Shown here piece by piece: positions 48,190-60,124 of a stretch of DNA of 64,000 nt (positions within the stretch are counted from its first letter, which is position 1; each line of letters begins with the position of its first letter). The translations under genes were made by a program, and so were the position numbers. The notes beneath the pieces were generated by a model, which searched no databases, was not told the DNA's origin, and worked only from the letters and a program-made list of their open reading frames with translations. The DNA lies in the NCBI GenBank assembly GCA_963978905.1, contig OZ022260.1:18030334-18094333 (forward strand), given 5' to 3'. The stretch comes from Trichostrongylus colubriformis (taxonomy: Eukaryota > Nematoda > Chromadorea > Rhabditida > Trichostrongylidae).

Positions 48190-49446
48190 TGTATCAGTGC
48201 CGTAAGAGTGTTGAAAATCGCACGAAAACGCGTTTTCGCGTTATTATCGTCTTTTCGCTACAAATCCATTGACTATTGATTTTCTGTCAGACTTGTATAT
48301 ATTTTCGGAATAATCACGTCGAACTCCACAAGATAGTACTACAAGTTTTTGGTATCCATAAATAGGCCATTTTTCTCATGCTGAAAAAGTTAGGAAAAAG
48401 TTTCTTCAAATCTGATGAGCTGGCGATGAAGACTTTCCAAAGGCTTTGGGTTAATCTGGGTTTACAGTTATGTAGAAATTTGAAGTGTATGCCATTTCAG
48501 ATGTGCCCCTTTTCCTTGGTGTGACCTTAAACAGCGCCTCCGTGTATATATTGTTGAAAAAACCATCTCTCGACTCATTTTGAGACGCAGATTCTCCAAT
48601 GAATTGTATGCCGTTCGACTTCCCAGGAAAAGCTATCGAATGACGTTCAAAAATCTTGGTGGTGATAATGTTGATAATTTCCTCATTTCTAGCCTTTTCC
48701 TGGGAGTCCATCGACGTCTCAAACTCTTACCGGCCGCGTGCGATCGACGTGCACGGTCATGGGAAAACTGTGGCGTCATCGTGATGGCACCGGGCTGTTC
48801 ACATTCACGGCCGTAGGGGAGCGCTCGGTTCTCGCGATGGTTCCATCGCTCGTAACCGCTCTCCCATGGCCGTGCACGTGCATTGCGCGCGGCCAACAAG
48901 GATTTGGGACGTCGATTGACAACAAGGAAAAGAATGGGAATGAGAGAGATAGCAAACTTATCACCACTAAAACTTCAAAGAATCATTTGATAGCATTTTT
49001 CCTGAGAAATTGAACGGCGTACATTTCATAGAGGGATCTGCGTTTGAAAATAATGGAGAAATGGTTCTTTCAACAGGGGTACACAGAGGCGCTCTTTAGG
49101 ATCACACCAAGGAACAGAGGCACATCTGGGATGACATAAACATTAAAATTCTTACACACTGGAGTTTATTGAGATCAGGCTTGTGAAAAGATTTCATCGC
49201 CAGATCACCACATTTTGAGGAAATTTCCCTCAAACTTCTCGAAATCTGAAAAATTGATCTAGCACCGAGTTCATGAAAATCAAAACCTTGTAGTACGATC
49301 TTGTAGAGCTCGACGAGCTGATTACGAAAGTGTATACAAATTCTATAGAAAACACATAACTAATTGATTCATCGCGAAAAAAATCAATAAAAACGCAGAA
49401 GCGCGTTTACGAGTGATTTTTAACGTTCTTACGGCATTAACTGTAA
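48190..49446. repeat. 1.26 kb imperfect palindrome
   Basis: Arms of about 600 bp are inverted, diverged copies. Matching blocks include CCGTAAGAGTGTTGAAAATC at the left edge against GATTTTTAACGTTCTTACGG at the right edge, and CATTTCAGATGTGCC against GGCACATCTGGGATG. The centre near 48808 is G+C-rich and also palindromic (GGCCGCG...CCATGGCCGTGCACGTG). It is probably an old fold-back element; no coding frame is recognisable. Confidence 0.8.
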
Positions 49447-50349
49447 TTCGTGAATAAGAGGCGCCAGTAGGTGGGAGGACAAACTGAGATCTGGGAGTAG
49501 ATGTTCTCTGAAACGAACCTTCTGCTTCAGAATAGGTCACATGTGATGAAAATCGGATTAATAAAAACGCGGCTTAGGGTCCTATGACGACCCCGCAGCA
49601 CGGCATGTCGTTATGCGGTTATGCGGCCGGAGGGGTCGCCGTGGAGAGGCGGAACAACCATCGCGCCGGCTGGTTCAGACTCTGGTCTGTCTCCAGTCCA
49701 CTCCGGCTAGAGACGCAGAGGACGAGAGAAAGAAGGGGGATCTTCGGGTTCCTATTTCTCGATTTTTTGCCATTTTTTGTCGTTCTCTCTCTATATTGCT
49801 GAACACCTCTACTGTCATTATCCCCACTTTGCCAAATTTACCCCTCCCGATGTCTTTAAAAGAATCGCAATGGGTCCGAAGAGTGAGGAAGATCCAAAGA
49901 AATGACCATTTTTGTGACGAGCATTCAGGGTTAAAAGCAATAATCGCTGGAAAACCCGGATTAAAAATTGCGACGCTGTGGTGTGTATTCGCATCACTTC
50001 GAACTGCACACACTGGCTTGCCGAGTGCTCCGCTGTAGAGATGTCATTTGTTGTTTCGTAGAGTTATATCCTTCTCGTGATGATGTGAAATAAGTGAAAC
50101 AACACACAGCAACAAACAAGTAAAATAATTAAATGAAGAATAAGCGAAAGCGTAAGAAAAAAATGTGATTACTATCAAAACCTGATGAATTCGCTTACGA
50201 CGGTGTCGTATGTGCACTGCGGCAACTGCAAGCCACCGTAATCTCACACCGCAAACCAAAATTGCCCTCCTTCCGGTGTGTTTAATCACCGCTGTGGGTT
50301 GACTCTTTTCGTACATTGACTTGACTAATTCTGTATCAGAACTATGTGA
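49447..50349. other. Stretch without a recognised feature
   Basis: 49570-49750 is G+C-rich with open frames on both strands (141 and 112 codons) and no known domain. Confidence 0.4.
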
Positions 50350-51412
50350 CTGACAAGGGAAGGATCCCAGGTCGAAGTGGCCATTTGTAACGAAGTATAT
50401 ATTATTAGACGTGTTTCTGAATGCTGATCTCAAATCAGTTTTCAAAATCTGCAAAGGGATTTTCTGAATGGAGTTATGGAGGTTTTTCTTAAGAAATCAT
50501 ACTATTACACGGTAAGTTCGGGAGCCCATAGCGCGCGAGCCAGTCTTTCTCGTGCAAAATTAGTGTGATTTTCGGTTCAGGGAGTCAAATAACCCAAGGG
50601 ACAAGTTTTTAGCCAATTTGAGAATTTGACCAAATTTCGAAAAAATTCACGGGCGTAGGGTGGCAACCCATTCAACGAAGAAGAAGTCGTTGACTTGTCG
50701 AAAAATGCTCTTATTTGACGCTTGTTACGTTGTGATGGGCAAGTGTAACAGGTATGTGTAGGGTATATTGTTCAGGTTGCAGGATTTTTTGTAGAAGAAA
50801 ATTCAAAATTTACCACATTTATCCCCTGGCCACACCCAATTTTCCGAAGTTGGACCAAAAACTCGATTCGACTGAAAATTTGCACAGAGTGGTAACTCGA
50901 CCCCCTGAGCGCGAATATCGTAATTGTTTCACGTAACAACGCCTAATTCGTGCGTTATGAGAGTCTGTATATAAATAAGCTAGATCACGGAATTTCATGC
51001 AATCCTGAAGACAGGGATAGTAAACCAACCCATACATAATTTGAAACCTTAAAATGCATGCATATCAACATAAAAGTGCTTTTCAAGCACAAGGGAAGAA
51101 ATTTCGTGAAATGCAAAAAAGGTGACCAAGCCCAGGACTCGATCCATGGTGAGCCGATTGCGAGTCCGAACGCTTACCTCCATGTCATGTGTGCCTCACA
51201 ACAGCTATGAATGCCCACGCATTCATAGCCGCAGTGATGAAAACCACGTTTCAACGTGTAGCCAGTCGTTCATTCAGAAAAACTTCCATAGCTCCATTCA
51301 AAGAATCGCTTTGCAGATTTTGAAAACTGATTGAGATCACATCCAGAAACGCGTCTGATGATATAAGTCTCGTTACAAATGGCCACCTCGACCCGAGATC
51401 CTTTCCTTGTGA
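50350..51412. mobile_element. Long-TIR element, about 1.06 kb, copy 1
   Basis: The left end starts TGACAAGGGAAGGATCCCAG and continues as an inverted match to the right end for about 145 bp (shared blocks TGGCCATTTGTAACGA, CAGTTTTCAAAATCTGCAAA). The interior matches the copy at 53513-54530 and an older fragment at 55935. It encodes no transposase. It also carries a tRNA-like segment. Confidence 0.82.
51118..51195 (-). mobile_element. tRNA-like SINE head inside the long-TIR element
   Basis: Read on the - strand: ACATGGAGGTAAGCGTTCGG, then CTCGCAATCGGCTC, then GGATCGAGTCCTGGG, where GGATCGAGTCC fits the B box. The acceptor stem does not close. It is absent or mostly deleted at the same place in copy 2. 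Confidence 0.5.
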
Positions 51413-53512
51413 GAAGAACGTCCACGATCTTCAAAAAAATCTCCATTTTTTTCTCGAGAACTTGTCTGCTGGTGAATATCATTGGTCATTGGTATACAGG
51501 ACCTCTCCACACGCAGTGCAAAATAGTTTTACTTGGTAATGCTGGAATTACGCAGGGCGCTTTTTTATGTGGCGCACAACTAAAAGATTTGTTTTTCTCG
51601 CTTTCCTGCGCTACATTAAAGATTATCAGTAGTGTGTGGAAGAAGCCTCGCGGCAAGGTTGGGCATAGCACAGCGCGTCTGGTGCATTTGCAATTCCAGG
51701 CGATAGAACATCTGCTGCAAACGTCATACTTCTTTTGTGCTTCCTTCTCTGTTTCTGATACCTTTGTGCTTGATTCGAAAATCTTCCCATACTTTTGCGA
51801 TCCTTCTACATAAATTCACTGAGAATATTTTTGGAGATCGGTTTTGCAATCCGCTTTCGCCACTCAGTGCTATGGAATTACAAAACTACCATTGAGCAAT
51901 ATGCTATTTTGAAGGAAAGCACTGAAATCAATGAAAACGTGTATTTCTTGATTAGTAACGATATTTTCAGGATAATCGATTCCATGCCGAGTAAAGTAAT
52001 CTCTGTGGATGATCAGAAGAATGGCTCCAAATGCAGCAGCCTTTAAATCGATTTTCGTGATTGTTCGGTAGTTGTCCTGTTTTTTGTTCTCGCTCATATG
52101 GCACGTTGTATTGTGACGTTCTTTGATTTGCCTCAGATTTCTATAGTTTGTGTATCGTATACTCTGCTTTTTTCTGAGTTGCGCAGTATTGTAAAATGTT
52201 GTTATTTTGCCGGACTCAATTACTTCGTTGCAGTCTATCTTGAGGGGCTGCAATTCTTCGCTTGCCGTATGTACAGTTAAAAGATGTGTTATTTCAGCTG
52301 TGAACTATAGATAAGATGAGCTGCATTCTGGGTATTAACGCTTCCTTTGTTGCCTGCCACAATCGATTATCGATCTGTCGGCTAGTGTTCGATTTTCCGA
52401 TTTTCTCTCTCCATTGGTACTGTGAACTGTGATTTTCTTTTCCATTTTGAAATTTGAGTAATCTTAAGCTCCACAATGTAATTTAGTACGTAATGGCCAC
52501 GAATTGCTAGTTTTAACTATACATTGTCAGTTTCTGGACGATGGTCCTTAAGAAATGCGGGCATGCGAAGGAGATCGTTAGCATTTCATCTAGCTTTGCT
52601 AACAGTAAATATCAATAAGTAACGCTAGTTGTCTGTTTTGCGAGCGTTTCCAATGCGGAGATGTCGTTGCGGATTATGGCACTCGTTTTGGTAGTGGGCC
52701 ATAAATGACGTCACTGTTATGACACTCCGACATTTTTTCATTCACCTATCACATGCATCTCTTGATGAGAATATGATACTTGTCGTTGCCCTTTTTCTCG
52801 TATTTTAGTGCATGTCGTGCTTGAATGATTTTTCGATAGCCCGCGCTTACCATCCATTTAACCGTGCTACATGTCACTGCTTGCGTGTCGATTTAATGCT
52901 GTCTTATGATAAACCGTAACTGATAAAGTGCAATAATATGATTTCGAATGGCTACTAACAAAAAGTATTTGGAATAATTATTTAAGATGTGATTGCTTTG
53001 AATGTGTGTTGCCTCCGAGAGAGTGGATGCGATAATTAGGGTATTTGAATAGGCTGAATATCCTATTATAATCACCATGAAGCAAAGCCTGGGAAATGGT
53101 GTATGGCTCGTACCGGCCGGCCGACTCCCTGTTGGTCCAACTCTTCTCACACTTGCGCGCGTGCGGGAGCATGTTCACGGCAAGCATCTGTGTGAGATCC
53201 GCGTACGCTTCACACGTCCTATTCCGTGCAAGGTTGAAGGCGAAGTTCACGATAATTTTCGTGTCTCGTCGCGCTCCTTAAAAACGTTGGGAGTGCTAAA
53301 GAACACAATTATGAAGATAAAGCAAAGTAACTTCTTGAAACCTCGAAAATAAAAGGCTTTTGACCTTTGATTTCGACGAGTTTGCAGCTTAAAAGCAAGC
53401 ATCAGGACAAATTTAACGTGATGGTATCCGATAAAGTTCCTTTTACTATGGAGGTTTTTCCACTCATTTCTCCTCGCAGTCTATATATGCCACTGCTGCC
53501 TGGCCAGTAAAT
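51413..53512. other. Stretch without a recognised gene
   Basis: Short ORFs only, including a 144-codon (+) and a 127-codon (-) frame with no known domain. A palindromic CRE-like TGACGTCA lies at 52706-52713. A G+C-rich patch at 53090-53280 is open on both strands but unrecognised. Confidence 0.4.
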
Positions 53513-54530
53513 CTGACAAGGGAAGGATACCACGTCGAAGCGGCCATTTGTAATGAGATATATATATCGTCAGACGTGTTTCTAGATGCTGATCTCAGAT
53601 CAGCTTACAAAATCTGCCGAACGATCCTCCGAACGGGGTTATGACAGTTTTTCTGAACAACTAATGCTATTTCATGGTACGTTAGGGAGCGCATAACGCA
53701 CTAGCCAGTCGTACTCGTGCAAAACCAGTGTAATTTTCGTGTTCAGGGAATCAAATTCCCCAAAAGACGAGTTTTTAGCCAATTCGAGAATATGACCAAA
53801 TTTCAGGAAAATTCACGGGCTGTTTTTATTGGGTAGCAACACATTGAACAAAGGAGAAGTCGTTGACTCTTGCCGAGGAAATGCTCATATTTGACGCTGT
53901 GACGTACGTTTAGTGCGATGGGCAAGTGCAGTAGGTATATATAGGCTATCTTGTTCAGGTTGCAGGATTTTGTGTAGAAGGAAACTCAAAACTACCACCT
54001 TACCCTCTGGCCACCCCAGATTTCCGAGATTAGACCAAAAAGTGGATTTGGCTGAAAATTGGCACAGAGGGGTATATCAACTCGTTGTGCGCGGATATTA
54101 TAGTTTTTTTACACAACAACGCCTATTTCGTGTGGTATGGGAGACTTTCCGACCTGGTATCCTCCACTTGTGAGTAATGTTAGAAGTTCTAAATAATTGG
54201 TTGAGTAAATGATAGGTCCAATAGATACCAGCACAAGGAAACGTTCAGAAATGAAAGAAAAGCGCTTACTGTCCATGAAAGACAAAATGAAGAAATTTTA
54301 TGAGATGCCACACCACTGCCACGAATGCTCTCGCCTTCACCGCGATGAAAAGTAATGAAAACCACGTTTTAACGTGTAGCCGGACACTCAGAAAAGACCT
54401 GCATGACTCCATTCAGAGAATCGCTTCGCAGATTTTGAAAGATGATTTGAGATCAGCATTCAGAAACGCGTCTGATGATATATGTCTCGTTACATATAGC
54501 CACTTCGACCTGGAATTCTTCCTTCGTTAG
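53513..54530. mobile_element. Long-TIR element, about 1.02 kb, copy 2
   Basis: It begins CTGACAAGGGAAGGATACCA. Long inverted ends match those of copy 1, and the interior shares blocks such as GCCAATTCGAGAATATGACC. The two copies lie in the same orientation, with the ~2.1 kb stretch 51413-53512 between them. Non-coding. Confidence 0.82.
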
Positions 54531-54795
54531 ATGGGTGTGGGCCATCAACGAATGACGCACGGATCTTGAGGCTGTGGTGACTTGGTTGTTCTGGACGTGC
54601 ATCGTTCCATATTGTTCTTTCCATATCACTGTTGAAATGTGGCGCGATGACAGTGCCGGAATGAGAGTTACTTATCAATGGAATGGTAATTAGAGGTATT
54701 ACAGATGCAATATAAAAGTAGGAATTGACTTGCGCTTTCAGCATGAAGAGGGAAGAAAGTAGAATAAGATAGGATAACAGGGGAGGGAGGATGCG

Positions 54796-55092
54796 CACAC
54801 AACATGATTAGGAATATCAACCACTCTACTCTGATGAAAAGGAATCTCGAAGGAATCGGGCATGTAAAAAATGTTTCTTCGTTACCCATATCTATGCTGT
54901 ATTTGCTTAATGAGGCCCGCATGCAAAGTTTCACGCGAATTGCAGCTAACAAGGAAGGTCTTCTAACTCATGACGCGCTTTTTGAAAGCTGTTTTTTGCA
55001 TGTAGGGGGGGGGGGGGTACGTACAAAAATCATATGACTGATGTCCAGTTTTGCTGAGCGGTCCTACGAATGCCAGAAACGGAGTTAATGAT
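54796..55092. repeat. Dispersed repeat, copy matching 60125-60515
   Basis: Shared blocks with the copy at 60 kb (opposite orientation) include CATGACGCGCTTTTTGAAA, GCTGAGCGGTCCTACGAATG and CGCATGCAAAGTTTCACGCG. A G run of 14 bases (55004-55017) replaces the middle. Class unknown; no coding frame. Confidence 0.65.
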
Positions 55093-55139
55093 ACGATCCC
55101 CACTGAAGGCAAATTTTTAGTTTGTGGGTTTGTAAATAT

Positions 55140-55902
55140 TTGAGTATAGAAGTTCCTGTCACCTGTATCACCTGTCGTCCCGTTGTTCATCGAGAGCCTC
55201 GAGCGGGCGCCAGCAACGTCTCCATTCGTCCCTGTCGCGAGCCAAAGCAGTCCAGTGAACGTTTCTGGCTCCAGGGACACGCAGCGTCTCGTTCCTTTCG
55301 CGCAGAGCTTTCGTGAAGAAGTCTGACCATCGGGCCGGCGGTCGTCCAGGTGTTCGTTTGACGTCCCAAGGGATCCAGTCGGTAACCGCTCTGGTCCAAC
55401 GGTCATCACGATATCGCATGACGTGTCCGGCCCATCTAATCTTCGATTCCTTGGCAAATACGACGGCGTCCGTGATCTTTGATCGACGACGGAGTTCGGA
55501 ACTCCGGATTCCCCTCTGCACTTGCGTGTATCGGGATACTCCAAGCATCGTCCTCTCGATGGCGCGTTGGATGACGCCGACCGCATGTTCCTCCTGCTTA
55601 CGTAGAGTCCAGGTCTCTGAGGCGTATGTTAGGGCAGGAAGGACAGCGGAATCGAAAAGATGAGCGCGGAGCCGGATGTTCTTCGTCTTCTTCACTACTC
55701 CCTCGATGGTGTTGTAGGCTCCCCATGCCGCTCTTTTCCTCCTGCTCAGCTCTGGTGCTAAGTCGTTCATCATATTGACTTCCCGACCTAGGTACACATA
55801 GCTGAAGCATTCGGTGACGTTCGTTCCGTTGAGCGTGAATGGGGCGTCAGGTACCAATCCGTTTCTCATGAACATAGTATAGAAATTAAGTGCAATAATC
55901 AT
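55140..55902 (-). mobile_element. RTE-type non-LTR retrotransposon, 5'-truncated
   Basis: Only the 3' end of the element is left: the C-terminal part of its reverse-transcriptase ORF (about 240 codons), then a very short 3' tail with the tandem motif ATACAGGTGACAGG. Loss of the 5' end is usual for target-primed reverse transcription. The remaining frame is open to its stop, so the insertion is not very old. No target-site duplication was defined. Confidence 0.88.
55168..55890 (-). pseudogene. RTE reverse-transcriptase ORF, C-terminal fragment
   Basis: Reading on the - strand: [20 protein letters not shown], then [105 protein letters not shown]. These are the thumb and C-terminal blocks of RTE-clade reverse transcriptases. 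The endonuclease and the catalytic FADD core are missing, so it has no activity. The frame is uninterrupted. Any ATG upstream is accidental. Confidence 0.9.
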
Positions 55903-55934
55903 CTGTAGAATTCCGGGCTACATTCTCTTGTCAG

Positions 55935-56190
55935 TTTTCAGCAGGTAAGACAGTCCAGTTTTTTGGAAATACAAGTGCTCACTGCGCGCGAGCGAGACAT
56001 TTTTGTGCAAAGCGGATTTGATATTCGTGCTCAGGTGGTCAAACTCCATCCAGGGATAAGTTTCCAGCCCAATCGAGATTTTGACTCAAATTCGAAAATT
56101 CGAGCTGGGCATTGGTGTACCTTCGACCGCACGTTCTACGAAGGAGATGACGTCATATGTCAAGAAATCCTGACTGCTTCCCATGTTCGC
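55935..56190 (+). repeat. Old fragment of the long-TIR element family
   Basis: The segment GCGCGCGAGCGAGACATTTT, then AAGTTTCCAGCCCAATCGAG and TTTTGACTCAAATTCGAAAA, is alignable with 50530-50640 and 53690-53820. It lies directly beside the truncated RTE copy. A CRE-like TGACGTCA is at 56148-56155. Confidence 0.55.
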
Positions 56191-56517
56191 TCCTTAGTAG
56201 GTGAAGTTATAGCGCTTCGCGGATGTGTCCCCGAAGTTATTTCGACCCCCTGAAGACGATAAGGCGCTCCTTTTGTACGAAACCACGACTTTCAACCGCT
56301 ACAAGTCCCTACGTGCCCACAAAAGTCAAATCACCAAGTTCACTGAAAATTCGTAAATAGGCTTAACCTGGCACGCTGTCAACAATAATCACAGTCACTC
56401 GGCATAAACAGGCATATTTGAAGATGGCAAAGTGAAGGCAAAAGAAGTTAAGGTTCGTCAATGCCGAAACCCGAACCATAAACCCATGCACGTCGTGCGT
56501 AAAGAGTCCATCGTCGC

Positions 56518-56940
56518 TGTAGCTACCGCTACGTTCGAATTAGAGGTTTTCAATTGTTTCACTCACTACGTATTATATATTACAGGGTTACGAGATAGAG
56601 CGAAGGGCCAGCTCCAGGGAATTCAGCGTGTGGTCTAGATCATGGTGCGCCGATCGCACGGGAGGTCGATATTATCGAGTGAAATCAAGGTGGCAGGAAG
56701 CCATTCGGTTTTATTCGGTGGGTTCTGTGCGCCTGCAAGGAAACTTCGTCTTCGACGGCACCCTTTGGACAAAATTGGATCTGGCACTTTCGACTCTACT
56801 CGGTACACTACTTGGAGTTCAGATCTTGTTATTCAACTGATTTCTGTTTGTTACTAACAAATTTTATATTACTTGCTTCAGTACCTTCAAGTAAAAGAAC
56901 CGCGTGGCACTAGCTAAGGCGAGCAGGAGCAAGTTCTACG
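56518..56940 (+). repeat. 5' LTR (423 bp)
   Basis: It starts TGTAGC and ends TTCTACG. The start and the paired LTR suggest an original end in CTACA, inverse to TGTAG, as in typical TG...CA LTRs. It contains CGGTACACTACTTGGAGTTC in both copies. Confidence 0.9.
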
Positions 56941-57151
56941 AATTTGGTGCATCGCAGATACAAGGACCAGGTCGGTTAACAATTCTCTTAAAGTTAGTCC
57001 AAATTCAAGTGCGGATTTTTTCTTTGCTCCAATATCGGATATACCACACAGACCATTTCGGCAATAACGGTTTTCGTTAGGTTTCCTTTTCCCGTTTTTC
57101 ATTTTGACTTAGGTTGTCGACAATAAGTGGATATTGATTGAGTAGTGAGTG

Positions 57152-59330
57152 ATGGCCGCTCAGCTAACTATTCATAAACGCATATTGACATTGTTCACTA
57201 GTAAATTGAAGCATATAGTGGGCAATATCAGGAAAGAAAAACTGGATCACCTCTGTTCCAATATAGGACAAGAAGAACGAGCTAAGGATACCACTCAAGT
57301 AGAGGAAAGCATCAGTGCGATAGAATCAATATCAGGAAAGGTGGAAAAGGTTCTCTTGGACTTAGCAACAGCTATTGACAACCAGCGAAATGCCGACGGA
57401 GGAGACCCAAGCGGATTTGAGGAGCTTGTGGAAGCGGAAGCAGTGCTTTCCAAAGCCTTCGATCAGGTCATTCTTCTCCGAGCCCGTTTGAGCTTTGTCA
57501 AAGACAGCTCAGCACGCCGATCCTTTGATTCCGTTGGGTCCAGCACAAAAAATGGCGGAGCCAGCGACAATTTCGATGGCTCATCCGCGGACCAAGGCAA
57601 TGGAACTACCCCCACTGCCCATTCCAGTGTTCACCGGAAATTCGTGGGAGTGAGATAATTTTTGGGAAATGTTAAATCATAACATTCATTCACGGAACTT
57701 ACCCGATATGGTCAAATAAAATTACCTATTAGATGATCTAAAAGGAGAGGCTCGAGAATGTGCAATGAAATTTAGGGTTTTGAAGAATAACTACCCTGGA
57801 CTGGACTGATGATCATTCCCGGAATAACATGCTTAGTGCTGTCCACCTGGGGTTTGGCAAGGTTGTCACCTGGATGCTGCTTACCGAGAAAAACAATGGT
57901 AGTAGCAAGTACAGAGTCAGTAGTCTCTATTCTTAACCTACTTAAAAAAATGCATAATGAACAACATTAATCTATAAACAAAACATTTTATTTTTAAAAT
58001 CGAAATCAGCTGGTCTTACCTTTTACAGCTTAGTCATACCTTCTAAGTCCGGGCTTGAAGTGTTTCGTTACAGGACAACTCACGATGGCGGAAGAAAAGG
58101 CTATCTCGAACGCTTTCCGTTTTCTAACAGACCCCCGTGATAAAGCAATATCGGAAAACGCGTTCGAATAGAGATGGCGTCAACACTGAACGAGATTCAC
58201 AGGCAAATCAGGACTTCCAAGACGCTGGATGGATCCCTTACCCACCATCTCCTACAGCATACGTGCACGGACGCGACCGAAGGGGAACTCTTACTTATGG
58301 CGCATCGTTTACTGTACACAACCATTGTGACGAAAGAAAATTGCAGGAATTGGTTCAAGGATTTATATCCCTCGATACAATGTACGTCAACCTCATGGAT
58401 CATGGTCGCCTTGCGAGGGGACGACGTCAGCAGTGGGAGAAAGGATTCCGAACCATACACGATACGAGTGCCAAGGATTTCGCAATATTGGTCGACACGC
58501 ACCTTTCGAAGTTGGAGGTAATCATAAACGACCTCGACCATGAGGTAAAACGCGCTGCGGAGTTGATCAGCAAGGAAAAAACGGTGCTGAGAGGACTGAC
58601 CTTCAATAACTTCAACAACAGCGAGGACGTTAATGCATTGTTGCGAAGTATGGAGGACCACCTGGCGAAAATAGCTGCAAGAACGGAAGTCAGCACCAAT
58701 AATAATACCGTAGCCTCCGAAGCTCCCAAATGCAAACGGGCACATACGACGGACCACAAGACGGGACGTCATCAGGACGTCGACCACAAGACGGGACGTC
58801 ATCATGAAGGCAAGGCTCTCTCAGACGATGATTATCTGGACAAACTCAAACTCTGGACTTCGAGAGAGCGCCAGGGAAGATGATCGCCACTATCAACACG
58901 TGAAAGCTAGCAAACCCAAGGAAAGGTGGCGAAAGAAGAAAGCATCCCTCGAAAGGGAGGGAGTACAGAAAAAGGAAAGGAATACCGGCTTACCGTAAGG
59001 AGTGAGGACAGAAAGTCGTGTCAGCGCAGACGACGTGACCTGGATCAAGAATTGGACTAACTTCGACAAGGACTGCGACTGTTGCCACAAAGGAGAACGG
59101 GTGACAAAGCAGCCCGGGTTACTTTTTGCTCGTTCTGCGAGAGGATGGGATATCATTACTCGGATTCCTGTCCCCGATACACCGACGGAGAGCAGAGGTA
59201 GCGAATCAGTACGATGCCCACACTGCTTGGAGAGATGTGAGTTCCAGTGGGATGTTCAGGAAGGGACGTCGAGTGCTGGTACTGCACGATGGTGAGTAGG
59301 ACCGTGCTGAATTTCCTCATACCAGACGAT
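57152..59330 (+). pseudogene. Bel/Pao gag region, disrupted
   Basis: An open frame from the ATG at 57152 (to 57658) has a helical, Lys/Glu-rich start and a Ser/Gly/Asn-rich end. In another frame from 57600, the pieces LPIPVFTGNSWE, stop, DNFWEMLNHNIHS and NYLLDDLKGEA match the DUF1759 capsid region of Bel/Pao gag, broken by TGA and TAA stops. A second open frame (58137-58883, 248 codons) is coiled-coil-like and unrecognised, ending in a DHKTGRHQDV/DHKTGRHHEG duplication. Near 59127-59171 a CX2CX5HX4C cluster (CSFCERMGYHYSDSC) is a zinc-knuckle remnant. Several frameshifts separate the parts. Confidence 0.75.
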
Positions 59331-59460
59331 AGAGGACACCACCATGCCCTCTGTCCCGTACCCCAGAGATAACGTCCGAGAAGTCATTCGAGAAGTACGT
59401 TGCAAACTGAAGAGACTGGATCTTGAAGACCGGAGATTGTCCCTTTAACAAGCCCGGGAG

Positions 59461-59885
59461 TGTAGCTTCCGCTACGTTCGATTCAGAGGTTTTCAATTGT
59501 TTTTTCACTCATTACGTATTATATGTTAAAGGTTACGACATAGAGCGAAGGGCCAGCATCAGGGAATTCAGCGTGTGGTATAGATCATGGTGCGCCGATC
59601 GCGCAGCAGGTCGATATTATCGAGTGAAATCAAGGTGGCAGGGGGACATTCGGTTCTATTTGGTGGGTTCTGTGCGCCTAAAAGGAAACTTCGTCTTCCA
59701 CGGCACCCTTTGGACAAGATTGGATCTGGCACTTTCGACTCTACTCGGTACACTACTTGGAGTTCAGATCTTGTTATTTAACTGATTTCTGTTTGTTACT
59801 AACAAATTTTGTATTGCTTGCTTCAGTACCTTCAAGTAAAAGAACCGCGTGGCACTAGCTAATGCGAGAAGGGGTAAGTTCTATA
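59461..59885 (+). repeat. 3' LTR (425 bp)
   Basis: It starts TGTAGC and ends TTCTATA. It differs from the 5' LTR at a few dozen sites and small indels, which points to an old insertion. Confidence 0.9.
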
Positions 59886-60124
59886 GTCGCATCCTATATG
59901 TAGCCCATCCGATAGCTGCAACATCCACACGTCAAGAACTGTTATGAAACTGCCACGCACTCTTCAGATATGATAGAGATAAGATTTTACTCCTTTCCGC
60001 TTTCGGCTTTGTTCTGGATGTGAAATAGAAAAACGCTTTGGGTCTGCACGTGCTCAAAGCTACAAAAAGTATGTGTTACATTAAGTAGGTTAAAATCGCT
60101 CTTTTGAAGAAGATTTTCTCAAAT

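Larger units (their letters stand above)
56518..59885 (+). mobile_element. Bel/Pao LTR retrotransposon, pol-less and non-autonomous
   Basis: Two LTRs in direct orientation (56518-56940 and 59461-59885) bound a 2.5 kb interior. The 5 bp GTCGC is repeated directly outside both ends (56513-56517 and 59886-59890), a clear target-site duplication. The interior holds a broken gag region and no protease, reverse transcriptase or integrase. The likely primer-binding area starts AATTTGGTGCATCGCAG just inside the 5' LTR. The purine-rich GCCCGGGAG precedes the 3' LTR. It must have relied on proteins from another copy to move. Confidence 0.9.

Noticed and set aside
50044..50454. 136-codon - frame
   Set aside because: Overlaps the TIR of the long-TIR element and has no known domain.
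54963..55586. 207-codon - frame overlapping the RTE fragment
   Set aside because: It is a shadow frame of the RTE reverse-transcriptase ORF, which is clearly the real one in the neighbouring frame.
58197..58805. 202-codon - frame in the LTR element
   Set aside because: Antisense shadow of the 58137-58883 + frame.
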